A DNA stretch of 64,000 nucleotides from Patiria miniata (GCF_015706575.1 NW_024037057.1:2809501-2873500), one strand, 5' to 3'. Numbered from the stretch's first letter, positions 50,701 through 63,705 are shown. Made by a program: numbers and translations. The notes: generated by a model not told the origin, from the letters alone.

Positions 50701-53700
50701 TGCAAGACTAACCCCTTATATTCTTAATTTCCAAAAAGAGTTCAAATTTTTCCCAATTTTGATGAAAATGCAAGGCTAACCCCTTATATTCTTAATTTCG
50801 AAAAAAAGTGCCAATTTTCCCAATTTTGATGAAAATGCAAGGCTAACCCCTTATATTCTTAATTTCCAAAAAAGGACAATTTTTTTCCCAATTTTGATGA
50901 AAATGCAAGGCTAACCCCTTATATTCTTAATTTCCAAAAAAAGTGCAAATTTTTCCCAATTTTGATGAAAATGCAAGGCTAACCCCTTATATTCTTAATT
51001 TCCAAAAAAAGTGCAAATTTTTCCCAATTTTGATGAAAATGCAAGGCTAACCCCTTATATTCTTAATTTCCAAAAAAAGTGCAAATTTTTCCCAATTTTG
51101 ATGAAAATGCAAGACTAACCCCTTATCTTCTTAATTTCCAAAAAAGTGCAAATTTTTCCCATCTTTGATGAAAATGCAAGGCTAACCCCTTATATTCTTA
51201 ATTTCCAAAAAAAGTGAAAATTTTTCCCAATTTTGATGAAAATGCAAGACTAGCCCCTTATATTCTTAATTTCCAAAAAAAGTGCAAATTTTTCCTAATT
51301 TTGATGAAAGTGCAAGGCTAACCCCTTATATTTTTAATTTCGAAAAAAAGTGCCAATTTTCCCAATTTTCCCAATATATTCTTAATTTCCAAAAAAATTG
51401 CAAATTTTTCCCAATTTTGATGAAAATGCAAGGCTAACCCCTTTTATTCTTAATTTCGAAAAAAAGTGCCAATTTTCCCAATTTTGAAGAAAATGCCAGA
51501 CTAACCCCTTATATTCTTAATTTCCAAAAAAAGTGCAAATTTTTCCCAATTGTGATGAAAATGCAAGGCTAACCCCTTATATTCTAAATAAAGAAAAAAG
51601 TGCAAATTTATCCGAATTTTGATGAAAATGCAAGGCTAATCCGTTATATTCTTAATTTCCAAAAAAGTGATTTTTTTTCCATTTTAAAAAAAATTGCAAG
51701 GCTAACCCCCTTACATTCTTAATTTCGAATGCCAGGCTAACCCCTTATATGTCTTAATTTCGAAAAAAAAGGGCCAATTTTTCCCAATTTTGATGAAAAT
51801 GCAAGGCTAACCCCTTATATTTTTAATTTCCAAAAAAAGTGCAAATTTTTCCCAATTTTGATGAAAATGCAAGGCTAACCCCTTATATTCTTAATTTCCA
51901 AAAAAGTGCAAATTTTCCCAATTTTGATGAAAATGCAAGACTAACCCCTTATATTCTTAATTTCGAAAAAAAAGTGCAAATTTTTCCCAATTTTGATGAA
52001 AAATGCAAGACTAACCCCTTATATTCTTAATTTCCAAAAAAGGACAATTTTCTTCCCAATTTTGATGATAATGCAAGACTAACCCCTTATATTCTTAATT
52101 TCCAAAAAAAGTGCAAATTTTTCCCAATTTTGATTTAAATGCCAGGCTAACCCCTTATATTCTTAATTTCCAAAAAAAGTGCAAATTTTTCCCAATTTTG
52201 ATGAAAGTGCAAGGCTAACCCCTTACATTTTTAATTTCGAAAAAAAGTGCCAATTTTCCAAATTTTGATGAAAATGCAAGACTAACCCCTTATATTCTTA
52301 ATTTCCAAAAAGAGTTCAAATTTTTCCCAATTTTGATGAAAATGCAAGGCTAACCCCTTATATTCTTAATTTCGAAAAAAAGTGCCAATTTTCCCAATTT
52401 TGATGAAAATGCAAGGCTAACCCCTTATATTCTTAATTTCCAAAAAAGGACAATTTTTTTCCCAATTTTGATGAAAATGTAAGGCTAACCCCTTATATTC
52501 TTAATTTCCAAAAAAAGTGCAAATTTTTCCCAATTTTGATGAAAATGCAAGGCTAACCCCTTATATTCTTAATTTCAAAAAAAGTGCAAATTTTTCCCAA
52601 TTTTGATGAAAAGGCAAGGCTAACCCCTTATATTCTTAATTTCCAAAAAAGTGCAAATTTTCCCAATTTTGATGAAAATGCAAGACTAACCCCTTATATT
52701 CTTAATTTCCAAAAAAAAGTGCAAATTTTTCCCAATTTTGATGAAAAATGCAAGACTAACCCCTTATATTCTTCATTTCCAAAAAAGGACAATTTTCTTC
52801 CCAATTTTGATGATAATGCAAGACTAACCCCTTATATTCTTAATTTCCAAAAAAAGTGCAAATTTTTCCCAATTTTGATTTAAATGCCAGGCTAACCCCT
52901 TATATTCTTAATTTCCAAAAAGAGTTCAAATTTTTCCCAATTTTGATGAAAATGCAAGGCTAACCCCTTATATTCTTAATTTCGAAAAAAAGTGCCAATT
53001 TTCCCAATTTTGATGAAAATGCAAGGCTAACCCCTTATATTCTTAATTTCCAAAAAAGGACAATTTTTTTCCCAATTTTGATGAAAATGCAAGGCTAACC
53101 CCTTATATTCTTAATTTCCAAAAAAAGTGCAAATTTTTCCCAATTTTGATGAAAATGCAAGGCTAACCCCTTATATTCTTAATTTCCAAAAAAAGTGCAA
53201 ATTTTTCCCAATTTTGATGAAAATGCAAGGCTAACCCCTCATATTCTTAATTTCCAAAAAAAGTGCAAATTTTTCCCAATTTTGATGAAAATGCAAGGCT
53301 AACCCCTTATATTCTTAATTTCCAAAAAAAGTGCAAATTTTTCCCAATTTTGATGAAAATGCAAGACTAACCCCTTATCTTCTTAATTTCCAAAAAAGTG
53401 CAAATTTTTCCCATCTTTGATGAAAATGCAAGGCTAACCCCTTATATTCTTAATTTCCAAAAAAAGTGAAAATTTTTCCCAATTTTGATGAAAATGCAAG
53501 ACTAGCCCCTTATATTCTTAATTTCCAAAAAAAGTGCAAATTTTTCCTAATTTTGATGAAAGTGCAAGGCTAACCCCTTATATTTTTAATTTCGAAAAAA
53601 AGTGCCAATTTTCCCAATTTTCCCAATATATTCTTAATTTCCAAAAAAATTGCAAATTTTTCCCAATTTTGATGAAAATGCAAGGCTAACCCCTTTTATT

Positions 53701-56700
53701 CTTAATTTCGAAAAAAAGTGCCAATTTTCCCAATTTTGAAGAAAATGCCAGACTAACCCCTTATATTCTTAATTTCCAAAAAAAGTGCAAATTTTTCCCA
53801 ATTGTGATGAAAATGCAAGGCTAACCCCTTATATTCTAAATAAAGAAAAAAGTGCAAATTTATCCCAATTTTGATGAAAATGCAAGGCTAATCCGTTATA
53901 TTCTTAATTTCCAAAAAAGTGATTTTTTTTCCATTTTAAAAAAAATTGCAAGGCTAACCCCCTTACATTCTTAATTTCGAATGCCAGGCTAACCCCTTAT
54001 ATGTCTTAATTTCGAAAAAAAAGGGCCAATTTTTCCCAATTTTGATGAAAATGCAAGGCTAACCCCTTATATTTTTAATTTCCAAAAAAAGTGCAAATTT
54101 TTCCCAATTTTGATGAAAATGCAAGGCTAACCCCTTATATTCTTAATTTCCAAAAAAGTGCAAATTTTCCCAATTTTGATGAAAATGCAAGACTAACCCC
54201 TTATATTCTTAATTTCGAAAAAAAAGTGCAAATTTTTCCCAATTTTGATGAAAAATGCAAGACTAACCCCTTATATTCTTAATTTCCAAAAAAGGACAAT
54301 TTTCTTCCCAATTTTGATGATAATGCAAGACTAACCCCTTATATTCTTAATTTCCAAAAAAAGTGCAAATTTTTCCCAATTTTGATTTAAATGCCAGGCT
54401 AACCCCTTATATTCTTAATTTCCAAAAAAAGTGCAAATTTTTCCCAATTTTGATGAAAGTGCAAGGCTAACCCCTTACATTTTTAATTTCGAAAAAAAGT
54501 GCCAATTTTCCAAATTTTGATGAAAATGCAAGACTAACCCCTTATATTCTTAATTTCCAAAAAGAGTTCAAATTTTTCCCAATTTTGATGAAAATGCAAG
54601 GCTAACCCCTTATATTCTTAATTTCGAAAAAAAGTGCCAATTTTCCCAATTTTGATGAAAATGCAAGGCTAACCCCTCATATTCTTAATTTCCAAAAAAG
54701 GACAATTTTTTTCCCAATTTTGATGAAAATGTAAGGCTAACCCCTTATATTCTTAATTTCCAAAAAAAGTGCAAATTTTTCCCAATTTTGATGAAAATGC
54801 AAGGCTAACCCCTTATATTCTTAATTTCAAAAAAAAGTGCAAATTTTTCCCAATTTTGATGAAAAGGCAAGGCTAACCCCTTATATTCTTAATTTCCAAA
54901 AAAGTGCAAATTTTCCCAATTTTGATGAAAATGCAAGACTAACCCCTTATATTCTTAATTTCCAAAAAAAAGTGCAAATTTTTCCCAATTTTGATGAAAA
55001 ATGCAAGACTAACCCCTTATATTCTTCATTTCCAAAAAAGGACAATTTTCTTCCCAATTTTGATGATAATGCAAGACTAACCCCTTATATTCTTAATTTC
55101 CAAAAAAAGTGCAAATTTTTCCCAATTTTGATTTAAATGCCAGGCTAACCCCTTATATTCTTAATTTCCAAAAAAAGTGCAAATTTTTCCCAATTTTGAT
55201 GAAAGTGCAAGGCTAACCCCTTATATTTTTAATTTCGAAAAAAAGTGCCAATTTTCCAAATTTTGATGAAAATGCAAGACTAACCCCTTATATTCTTAAT
55301 TTCCAATAAGAGTGCAAATTTTTCCCAATTTTGATGAAAATGCAAGGCTAACCCCTTATATTCTTAATTTCGAAAAAAAGTGCCAATTTTCCCAATTTTG
55401 ATGAAAATGCAAGGCTAACCCCTTATATTCTTAATTTCCAAAAAAGGACAATTTTTTTCCCAATTTTGATGAAAATGCAAGGCTAACCCCTTATATTCTT
55501 AATTTCCAAAAAAAGTGCAAATTTTTCCCAATTTTGATGAAAATGCAAGGCTAACCCCTTATATTCTTAATTTCCAAAAAAAGTGCAAATTTTTCCCAAT
55601 TTTGATGAAAATGCAAGGCTAACCCCTTATATTCTTAATTTCCAAAAAAAGTGCAAATTTTTCCCAATTTTGATGAAAATGCAAGGCTAACCCCTTATAT
55701 TCTTAATTTCCAAAAAAAGTGCAAATTTTTCCCATCTTTGATGAAAATGCAAGGCTAACCCCTTATATTCTTAATTTCCAAAAAAAGTGAAAATTTTTCC
55801 CAATTTTGATGAAAATGCAAGACTAGCCCCTTATATTCTTAATTTCCAAAAAAAGTGCAAATTTTTCCTAATTTTGATGAAAGTGCAAGGCTAACCCCTT
55901 ATATTTTTAATTTCGAAAAAAAGTGCCAATTTTCCCAATTTTCCCAATATATTCTTAATTTCCAAAAAAATTGCAAATTTTTCCCAATTTTGATGAAAAT
56001 GCAAGGCTAACCCCTTTTATTCTTATTTTCGAAAAAAAGTGCCAATTTTCCCAATTTTGAAGAAAATGCCAGACTAACCCCTTATATTCTTAATTTCCAA
56101 AAAAAGTGCAAATTTTTCCCAATTTTGATGAAAATGCAAGGCTAACCCCTTATATGCTTAATTTCGAAAAAAAGTGCAAATTTTTCCCAATTTTGATGAA
56201 AATGCAAGACTAACCCCTTATATTCTTAATTTCCAAAAAAATTGCAAATTTTTCCCAATTTTCATGAAAATGCAAGGCTAACCCCTTACATTCTAAATTT
56301 CGAAAAAAAGTGCCAATTTTCCCAATTTTGAAGAAAATGCAAGACTAACCCCTTATATTCTTAATTTCCAAAAAAAGTGCAAATTTTTCCCAATTTTGAT
56401 GAAAATGCAAGGCTAACCCCTTATGTTCTTAATTTCGAAAAAAAGTGCAAATTTTCCCAATTTTGATGAAAGTGCAAGGCTAACCCCTTATATTCTTATC
56501 TTCAAAAAAAAAGTGCAATTTTTTTCCCAATTTTGATGAAAGTGCAAGCTTACCCCCTATATTCTTAATTTCCAAAAAAGGACAATTTTTCCCAATTTTG
56601 ATGAAAATGCAAGACTAACCCCTTATATTCTTAATTTCCAAAAAAGTGCAAATTTTTCCCAATTTTGATGAAAATGCAAGGCTAACCCCTTATATTCTTA

Positions 56701-59700
56701 ATTTCCAAAAAAAGTGCAAATTTTTCCCAATTTTGATGAAAATGCAAGACTAACCCCTTATATTCTTAATTTCCAAAAAAAAGTGCAAATTTTTCCCAAT
56801 TTTGATGAAAAATGCAAGACTAACCCCTTATATTCTTAATTTCCAAAAAAGGACAATTTTCTTCCCAATTTTGATGAAAATGCAAGGCTAACCCCTTATA
56901 TTCTTAATTTCCAAAAAAAGTGCAAATTTTTCCCAATTTTGATGAAAATGCCAGGCTAACCCCTTATATTCTTAATTTCCAAAAAAAGTGCAAATTTTTC
57001 CCAATTTTGATGAAAATGCAAGGCTAACCCATTATGTTCTTAATTTAAAAAAAAAGTGCAAATTTTCCCAATTTTGATGAAAATGCAAGGCTAACCCCTT
57101 ATATTCTTATCTTCAAAAAAATAGTGCAATTTTTTTCCCAATTTTGATGAAAGTGCAAGCTTACCCCTTATATTCTTAATTTCCAAAAAAGGACAATTTT
57201 TTTCCCAATTTTGATGAAAATGCAAGACTAACCCCTTATATTCTTAATTTCCAAAAAAGGACAATTTTTTTCCCAATTTTGATGAAAATGCAAGGCTAAC
57301 ACCTTATATTCTTAATTTCTAAGAAAGGACAATTTTTTTCCATCTTTGATGAAAATGCAAGGCTAACCCCTTATATTCTTAATTTCCAAAAAAAGTGAAA
57401 ATTTTTCCCAATTTTGATGAAAATGCAAGACTAACCCCTTATATTCTTAATTTCCAAAAAAATTGCAAATTTTTCCCAATTTTGATGAAAATGCAAGGCT
57501 AACCCCTTACATTCTAAATTTCGAAAAAAAGTGCCAATTTTCCCAATTTTGAAGAAAATGCAAGACTAACCCCTTATATTCTTAATTTCCAAAAAAGTGC
57601 CAATTTTTCCCAATTTTGATGAAAATGCAAGGCTAACCCCTTATATTCTTAATTTCGAAAAAAAGTGCAATCTTTTCCCAATTTTGATGAAAATGCAAGA
57701 CTAACCCCTTATATTCTTAATTTCCAAAAAAGTGCAAATTTTTCCCAATTTTGATGAAAATGCAAGGCTAACCCCTTATGTTCTTAATTTCGAAAAAAAT
57801 GCAAATTTTCCCAATTTTGATGAAAATGCAAGGCTAACCCCTTATATTCTTATCTTCAAAAAAATAGTGCAATTTTTTTCCCCAATTTTGATGAAAGTGC
57901 AAGCTTACCCCTTATATTCTTAATTTCCAAAAAAGGACAATTTTTTTCCCAATTTTGATGAAAATGCAAGACTAACACCTTATATTCTTAATTTCCAAAA
58001 AAAGTGCAAATTTTTCCCAATTTTGATGAAAATGCAAGGCTAACCCCTTATATTCTTAATTTCCAAAAAAGTGAAATTTTTTCCCAATTTTGATGAAAAT
58101 GCAAGACTAACCCCTTATATTCTTAATTTCGAAAAAAAGTGCAAATTTTTCCCAATTTTGATGAAAAATGCAAGACTAACCCCTTATATTTTTAATTTCC
58201 AAAAAAGGACAATTTTCTTCCCAATTTTTATGAAAATGCAAGGCTAACCCTTTATATTCTAATTTCCAAAAAAAGTGCAAATTTTTCCCAATTTTGATGA
58301 AAATGCCAGGCTAAACCCTTATATTTTTAATTTCGAAAAAAAGTGCCAATTTTCCCAATTTTGATGAAAATGCCAGGCTAACCCCTTATATTCTTAATTT
58401 CCAAAAAAAGTGCAAATTTTTCCCAATTTTGATGAAAATGCAAGGCTAACCCCTTACATTCTAAATTTCGAAAAAAAGTGCCAATTTTCCCAATTTTGAT
58501 GAAAATGCCAGGCTAAACCCTTATATTTTTAATTTCGAAAAAAAGTGCCAATTTTCCCAATTTTGATGAAAATGCAAGGCTAACCCCTTATATTCTTAAT
58601 TTCCAAAAAAAGTGCAAATTTTTCCCAATTTTGATGAAAATGCCAGGCTAAACCCTTTTATTCTTAATTTCCAAAAAAAGTGCAAATTTTTCCCAATTTT
58701 GATGAAAGTGCAAGGCTAACCCCTTATATTTTTAATTTCGAAAAAAAGTGCCAATTTTCCCAATTTTGATGAAAATGCAAGACTCACCCCTTATATTCTT
58801 AATTTCCAAAAAAAGTGCAAATTTTTCCAAATTTTGATGAAAATGCAAGGCTAACCCCTTATATTCTTAATTTCGAAAAAAAGTGCCAATTTTCCCAATT
58901 TTGATGAAAATGCAAGCTAACCCCATATATATTCTTAATTTTGAAAAAAATAGTGCAAATTTTTCCCAATTATGATGAAAAGCCAGGATAAACACATATA
59001 TTCGTAATTTCCCAAAAAGTGCAAATTTTTCCCAATTTTGATGAAAATGCAAGGCTAACCCCTTATATTCTTAATTTCCAAAAAAAGTGCAAATTTTTCC
59101 CAATTTTGATGAAAATGCAAGGCTAACCCCTTATATTCTTAATTTCCAAAAAAAGTGCAAATTTTTCCCAATTTTGATGAAAATGCAAGGCTAACCCCTT
59201 ATATTCTTAATTTCCAAAAAAAGTGCAAATTTTTCCCAATTTTGATTAAAATGCAAGGCTAACTCCTTATATTCTTAATTTCCAAAAAAAGTGCAAATTT
59301 TCCCCAATTTTGATGAAAATGCAAGACTAACCCCTAATATTCTTAATTTCGAAAAAAAAGTTCAAATTTTTCCCAATTTTGATGAAAAATGCAAGACTAA
59401 CCCCTTATATTCTTAATTTCCAAAAAAGGACAATTTTCTTCCCAATTTTGATGAAAATGCAAGACTAACCCCTTATATTCTTAATTTCAAAAAAAAGTGC
59501 AAATTTTTCCCAATTTTGATGAAAATGCAAGGCTAACCCCTTATATTCTTAATTTCCAAAAAAAGTGCAAATTTTTCCCAATTTTGATGAAAGTGCAATG
59601 CTAACCCCTTATATTTTTAATTTCGAAAAAAGTGCTAATTTTCCCAATTTTGATGAAAATGCAAGGCTAACCCCTTATATTCTTATTTTCGATAAAAAAA

Positions 59701-60450
59701 AGTGCCAATTTTTCCGAATTTTGATGAAAATGCCAGACTAACCCCTTATATTCTTAATTTCCAAAAAAGGACAATTTTTTTCCCAATTTTGATGAAAATG
59801 CAAGGCTAACACCTTATATTCTTAATTTCTAAGAAAGGACAATTTTTTTCCCGATTTTGATGAAAATGCAAGGCTAACCCCTGATATTCTTAATTTCCAA
59901 AAAAAGTGCCAATTTTTCCCAATTTTGATGAAACTGCAAGGCTAACCCCTTATATTCTTAATTTCCAAAAAAGTGCCAATTTTTCCCAATTTTGATGATT
60001 ATGCAAGACTAACCCCTTATATTCTTAATTTCCAAAAAAAGTGCAAATTTTTCCCAATTTGGATGAAAATGCCAGGCTAACCCCTTATATTCTTAATTTC
60101 CAAAAAAAGTGCAAATTTTTCCCAATTATGATGAAAATGCAAGACTAACCCCTTATATTCTTAATTTCCAAAAAAAGTGCAAATATTTTGCCAATTTTGA
60201 TGAAAATGCAAGGCTAACCCCTTATATTCTACATTTCGAAAAAAGTGCCAATTTTTCCCAATTTTGATGAAAATGCAAGACTAACGCCTTGATATTCTTA
60301 ATTTCTAAGAAAGGACAAATTTTGCCAAATCGTGATGAAAATGAAAGGCTAACCCCTTATATTCCTGGCTTCCAAAATAAAAGTGCTATTTTCCCCTAAT
60401 TTTGATGAAAATGCAGACTAACCCCTTATATTCTTAATTTCCCAAAAAAT
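47764..60450 (+). repeat. 68 bp satellite array, about 12.7 kb
   Basis: Roughly 185 head-to-tail monomers, typical period 68 bp (for example the TTATATTCTTAATTTCC phase at 53103, 53171 and 53239), variants 64-70 bp. Each has AAAAAGTGCAAATTTTTCCC, AATTTTGATGAAAATGCAAG and GCTAACCCCTTATATTCTTA in order. Monomer variants (CGAAAAAAAGTGCCAATTTT, AAAAAAGGACAATTTT, GAAAGTGCAAGG) recur in fixed order as higher-order units. Frames of 61-99 codons inside it, all variants of QIFPNFDENARLTPYILNF, are satellite read-through, not genes. Confidence 0.97.
48341..56150 (+). repeat. Higher-order repeat units within the satellite
   Basis: The irregular monomer ACATTCTTAATTTCGAATGC marks unit starts at 48341, 50139, 51713 and 53965, giving spacings of 1798, 1574 and 2252 bp. 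Between marks the order and private variants of monomers repeat almost exactly. The shorter units lack blocks of whole monomers. After about 56100 the marker is absent and monomers are more varied. Confidence 0.85.
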
Positions 60451-61185
60451 GCAAATTCGGTCGAAATGTCAATTTTTACCTCAAAATATCAGTGAATTTT
60501 GTCTAAATCTACAAAATTGGGATGTTTGGATAGTGATTGATGCTCCTCTTGCTCTGAAGAAGTTCCTGAGTTTTTTGAGAAATGTGAATTTTGGGGCAAA
60601 TTTTGACCAAAAATGTTATGCTAACCCCTTGCAAATTTTGAAATTTTGGCCGAAAAATGAATTCCTTAAACTTGCAGGGAAGATCCCTAATGGACTTTAG
60701 AAGACATTCCAATTCGATTTGATGACAGACGTGCTGCTAAAAAGAAAATTTCACCTAAAATTTGGGGTAAAATCGTTCAAAAAGTGATTGTTTTTTTTTA
60801 CCAGAAAATGGCAATACATTTTTCCTAAATCTTCAAAAATTTGGGGTGTTTTTCTATTGTGATTAAGGCTCCTCTTGCCTCTGAATAACTTTCCGTTGTT
60901 TGGTGAAAAGTGATTTTTTTGGCCAAATTTTGTCAAAAATGTAAGGCCAACCCTTTGCAAATGTTCAATTTTGACGGAAATTTCAATTTCTGTAAAACTT
61001 TAGGGGATGAAGCCTAGTGGACCATAATGGACATTCCAGTTCGATTTGTGGACAGACGTGCTTCTGAAAAAATTGCCTAAAATTTGAGGGCAAAATCGGT
61101 GGAAAATGTGAACTTTTTTACTAAACATATCAATGGATTTTGCCTAAATCTTCAATATTTTTTATTTTTTGGGGTATTTTTTTTG
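60451..61185 (+). repeat. Diverged ~322 bp tandem repeat containing the satellite core
   Basis: Two to three copies. CTAAATCT recurs at 60503, 60825 and 61144; GCTCCTCTTGC at 60541 and 60868; ACAGACGTGCT at 60725 and 61052. Each copy embeds a CAAATTTTG...AAAATGT...GGC(T/C)AACCC core (60598-60642 and 60923-60963) recognisably homologous to the 68 bp satellite. Confidence 0.75.
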
Positions 61186-62151
61186 GGAATGTTCACAAAT
61201 TAAGAAACGTTCATTGAAAGATGTAATATATGATGTACATCTTTATTTTTCCCCTGGCGTTTCGTACGTCAATTGGAATTGCGCCATTAATAATGGTAGG
61301 CCTGCCGAGCAGATGTAAATATCAAACTAAACCATAGTAAAAAAAAAAAAATAGAGTATTAAAAAAAAATCAAAAAGTTATGTGCTAGCCAAGCTTTCAG
61401 GGATCGGTCTGAGCCATAACAATGCCCCAGCCAATCCCTTAGTTCTCTTCTGGGCTCTCGGGGGTCCCGGCCAATACACACTTCCTTCCCTGTCCATCCA
61501 TATAACCCCGGAGGGCCAGTCACCATGTAAAAGCAAAGAGCTAAGGGAGGAACAGGGCGGCACCCTAAGCCTTGATCCTCCGAGTGGACCACATGCCCTG
61601 AACCTGTACGAAGGCGCCAACCTGGAACTCACGGACAGTACCAGCCGCAGTGCTTACCGATTAAGCTAAGGTACAGTTGGTATCTTACGACGGGAAATTA
61701 AACATCTTATAATCACTGAATGGAATGCGTGCATTGAAAAGCAAAAAGACACCGACAGGATTCGAACCCGGGCTCCGCGAATCGTGGACACCGAATCTAA
61801 CCACTCGGCCACCAGGCTTCCTTAGAATTCTCCTCAAAAACAAATTGTCTTAATAATAGGCGGAGAGACCTGGAACTTTGCTGTGTGTGCATCTGTTTTG
61901 GCTCCATGGACGAAGTAACAGAAGCCGATATTTCGGGCAATAATGAGTCAATTTTTTTTCATTTGTATGGAAATTGTATACGGCAGCCTCGTTAGTCGTA
62001 GGCCTGTACGTATGCTAAACATACTTATCGTTACGCAACAGTGAACACTATTATTATGTAGGCTTTTTGAAACAGGTATCAGGTGCGTTCATGAGCAGAT
62101 CCAGGATTGTTGGCGGGGAGGGGGATCAGGCCCGTTTGATGTTTATATCCG
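61186..62151 (-). repeat. Right inverted arm of the satellite-bearing composite
   Basis: Inverse complement of 46368-47357. Inner end GGGAATGTTCACAAAT; outer end ATCAGGCCCGTTTGATGTTTATATCC reached at 62151 (in two parts). Core 61352-61855 is almost identical to the left arm. Flanks outside the arms do not match and show no obvious target duplication. Confidence 0.9.
61748..61820 (-). tRNA. tRNA-like sequence (probably a pseudogene) in right arm
   Basis: Inverse copy of 46698-46769. The only difference I see is in the T arm, one C/T change next to the B box. Same defects in the acceptor stem. Confidence 0.4.
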
Positions 62152-62237
62152 ATCTTATCATTATTATAATTGTTTACACATATTTTGTGGGTGTCAGAGC
62201 GGGCTGGGCGGGGGAGGGGGAAGGAACGTCAATTTTT

Positions 62238-62280
62238 AGCCAAATTTTGATAAAAATGCAAGGCTAACTAACCCCTTGCT
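62238..62280 (+). repeat. Single satellite-like monomer outside the right arm
   Basis: CCAAATTTTGATAAAAATGC then AAGGCTAACTAACCCCTTGC matches the satellite core, nearest to the versions inside the ~322 bp repeat. It lies about 87 bp beyond the right arm. Confidence 0.7.
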
Positions 62281-63145
62281 CCCACTGCGGAGATTACAGT
62301 TTCAAAATCTGCTCCCACCAGTCAAATTCCTCAACTCTACAATTACGAAAAAAAAAATTGCGTCATATGATAATGTTAAAAAAGTGTATCATATGTTTCC
62401 CTCAGAAAAGTTTTAGAAAATGCTAAAGAGACCTCGCCTAAGTGCTAGATGATACATGAGTTCATGTGCATGCGAAAATAAAATATTACTCGAGAAGGGC
62501 TAATTCTCTTTCTCAAAGTGTTGATAAATAAAGTCCTATTGTTTTTAATAATTCTTGTTTTCCAGTTCATGTTATGATATTACACAAAAAGAGGCGACGT
62601 ATAACAGTTTCTGAAAATTTAAATTCATTTTGTTTTATTTGTATCTCCTTCACATCTTTACATGTAACCTTCACCTAAAACACATAGGAATGTACAATTG
62701 GATACCTTTCTTACTAATGACAAGAAACAAAAAGTAACAATATTTTACATCAAAACTAAACATTAATGTAAAGTGCACAAGACAACCACGTTTTAAAATT
62801 CCAGCGTGGAAGGTTCTGAAAAACAAAAACAAAAAACGGCATCCGTTTTGGTTGACAATATTACTGAACAATCTCACACTTGTTTAAACAGCGAGTTTCT
62901 TTAGCTATCCCAGCATGGAACTACATATATACATGTTTCCCTGTCCCCGCACCAAAACGGAAGAAACTTCTTGTAGCAAGATGCATCCTCATGTTTCAAA
63001 TGATTATTCACTTCTCAAACACACACTTAATGCACCTACTCCCACGATTTCTCCTCCTCGTGAAATTCGTCACTTCATTTTCGTCAAGAAGTTTGTTATT
63101 TCTACATATATTCAATCTCAGTTCATCCAACTCCTTCACATTATA
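62281..63145. other. No gene recognised
   Basis: AT-rich sequence with no shared repeat or RNA gene. Overlapping frames of 93 and 120 codons near 62880-63242 have no motif and run into the MITE at 63146. Confidence 0.4.
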
Positions 63146-63332
63146 CAGTCGACTCTCGTTAGTACAAACTCTGTTGATACAAAATTCTGGTTATAACAAA
63201 CATAAAGCCTTAGTTCCGACTGTGCATTTATGTGCACAATGAATGGGACTGATGTTCCTCTTAATACAAAATTCTGATATAACAAACAATTTGGCTAGGT
63301 CCGAACGAGTTTTTATTAACGAGAATCGACTG
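63146..63332. mobile_element. Pogo/Tigger-like MITE (187 bp)
   Basis: Ends CAGTCGACTCTCGTTA and, inverted, CAGTCGATTCTCGTTA, flanked by TA (63144-63145 and 63333-63334). The interior repeats ACAAAATTCTG and TAACAAAC. TA target and CAGTC ends fit the Tc1/mariner-pogo group. Confidence 0.7.
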
Positions 63333-63545
63333 TATATGTACAGCAGTTTTACCACTAGTCAAGACCACAACAAAAACCTGTGTTTTTACAAAACACAAAG
63401 ACGTTTATGGAAACAATCTTTGGCCTTATTTGAATATCAAAACACAGCCATAAAAAAATATGTACAATCCCCCACTGTTGTAATTATGTCCATTTCTGAT
63501 TCCCTAAGCATAAATGGAAACTAATATACAAATATAACATGCTTT

Positions 63546-63690
63546 GAGGGTGGATAGTCGATTAGCTCCGCAAGGTGTTAGACAAGGCCAAACTATTTCC
63601 CGGGGAGTCAAGGGAACTAGTTTGTCACTGTCCAATACCGAGGGGAGCTAACATCAAATATCCATCTCATTTGAAAATAAACCATGTTAT
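63546..63690. repeat. Hairpin element
   Basis: GGATAGTCGATTAGCTCC pairs with GGAGCTAACATCAAATATCC; inside, ACAAGGCCAAACTATTTCCC pairs imperfectly with GGGAACTAGTTTGTCACTGT. No coding capacity. Confidence 0.6.
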
Positions 63691-63705
63691 AATGTTTTAA
63701 CTATA

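Noticed and set aside
49146-57923. Repeated open frames encoding QIFPNFDENARLTPYILNF-like peptides
   Set aside because: They track the 68 bp satellite, whose period is not a multiple of three, lack start context and exist only where monomer length lets a frame run on. They are read-through of tandem repeats.
47764-60450. CRISPR-like array
   Set aside because: The units are contiguous tandem repeats without unique spacers, in a eukaryotic sequence.
46368-62151. Target-site duplication for the inverted-arm structure
   Set aside because: Flanking bases outside 46368 and 62151 do not match each other, so a clean transposition cannot be claimed.
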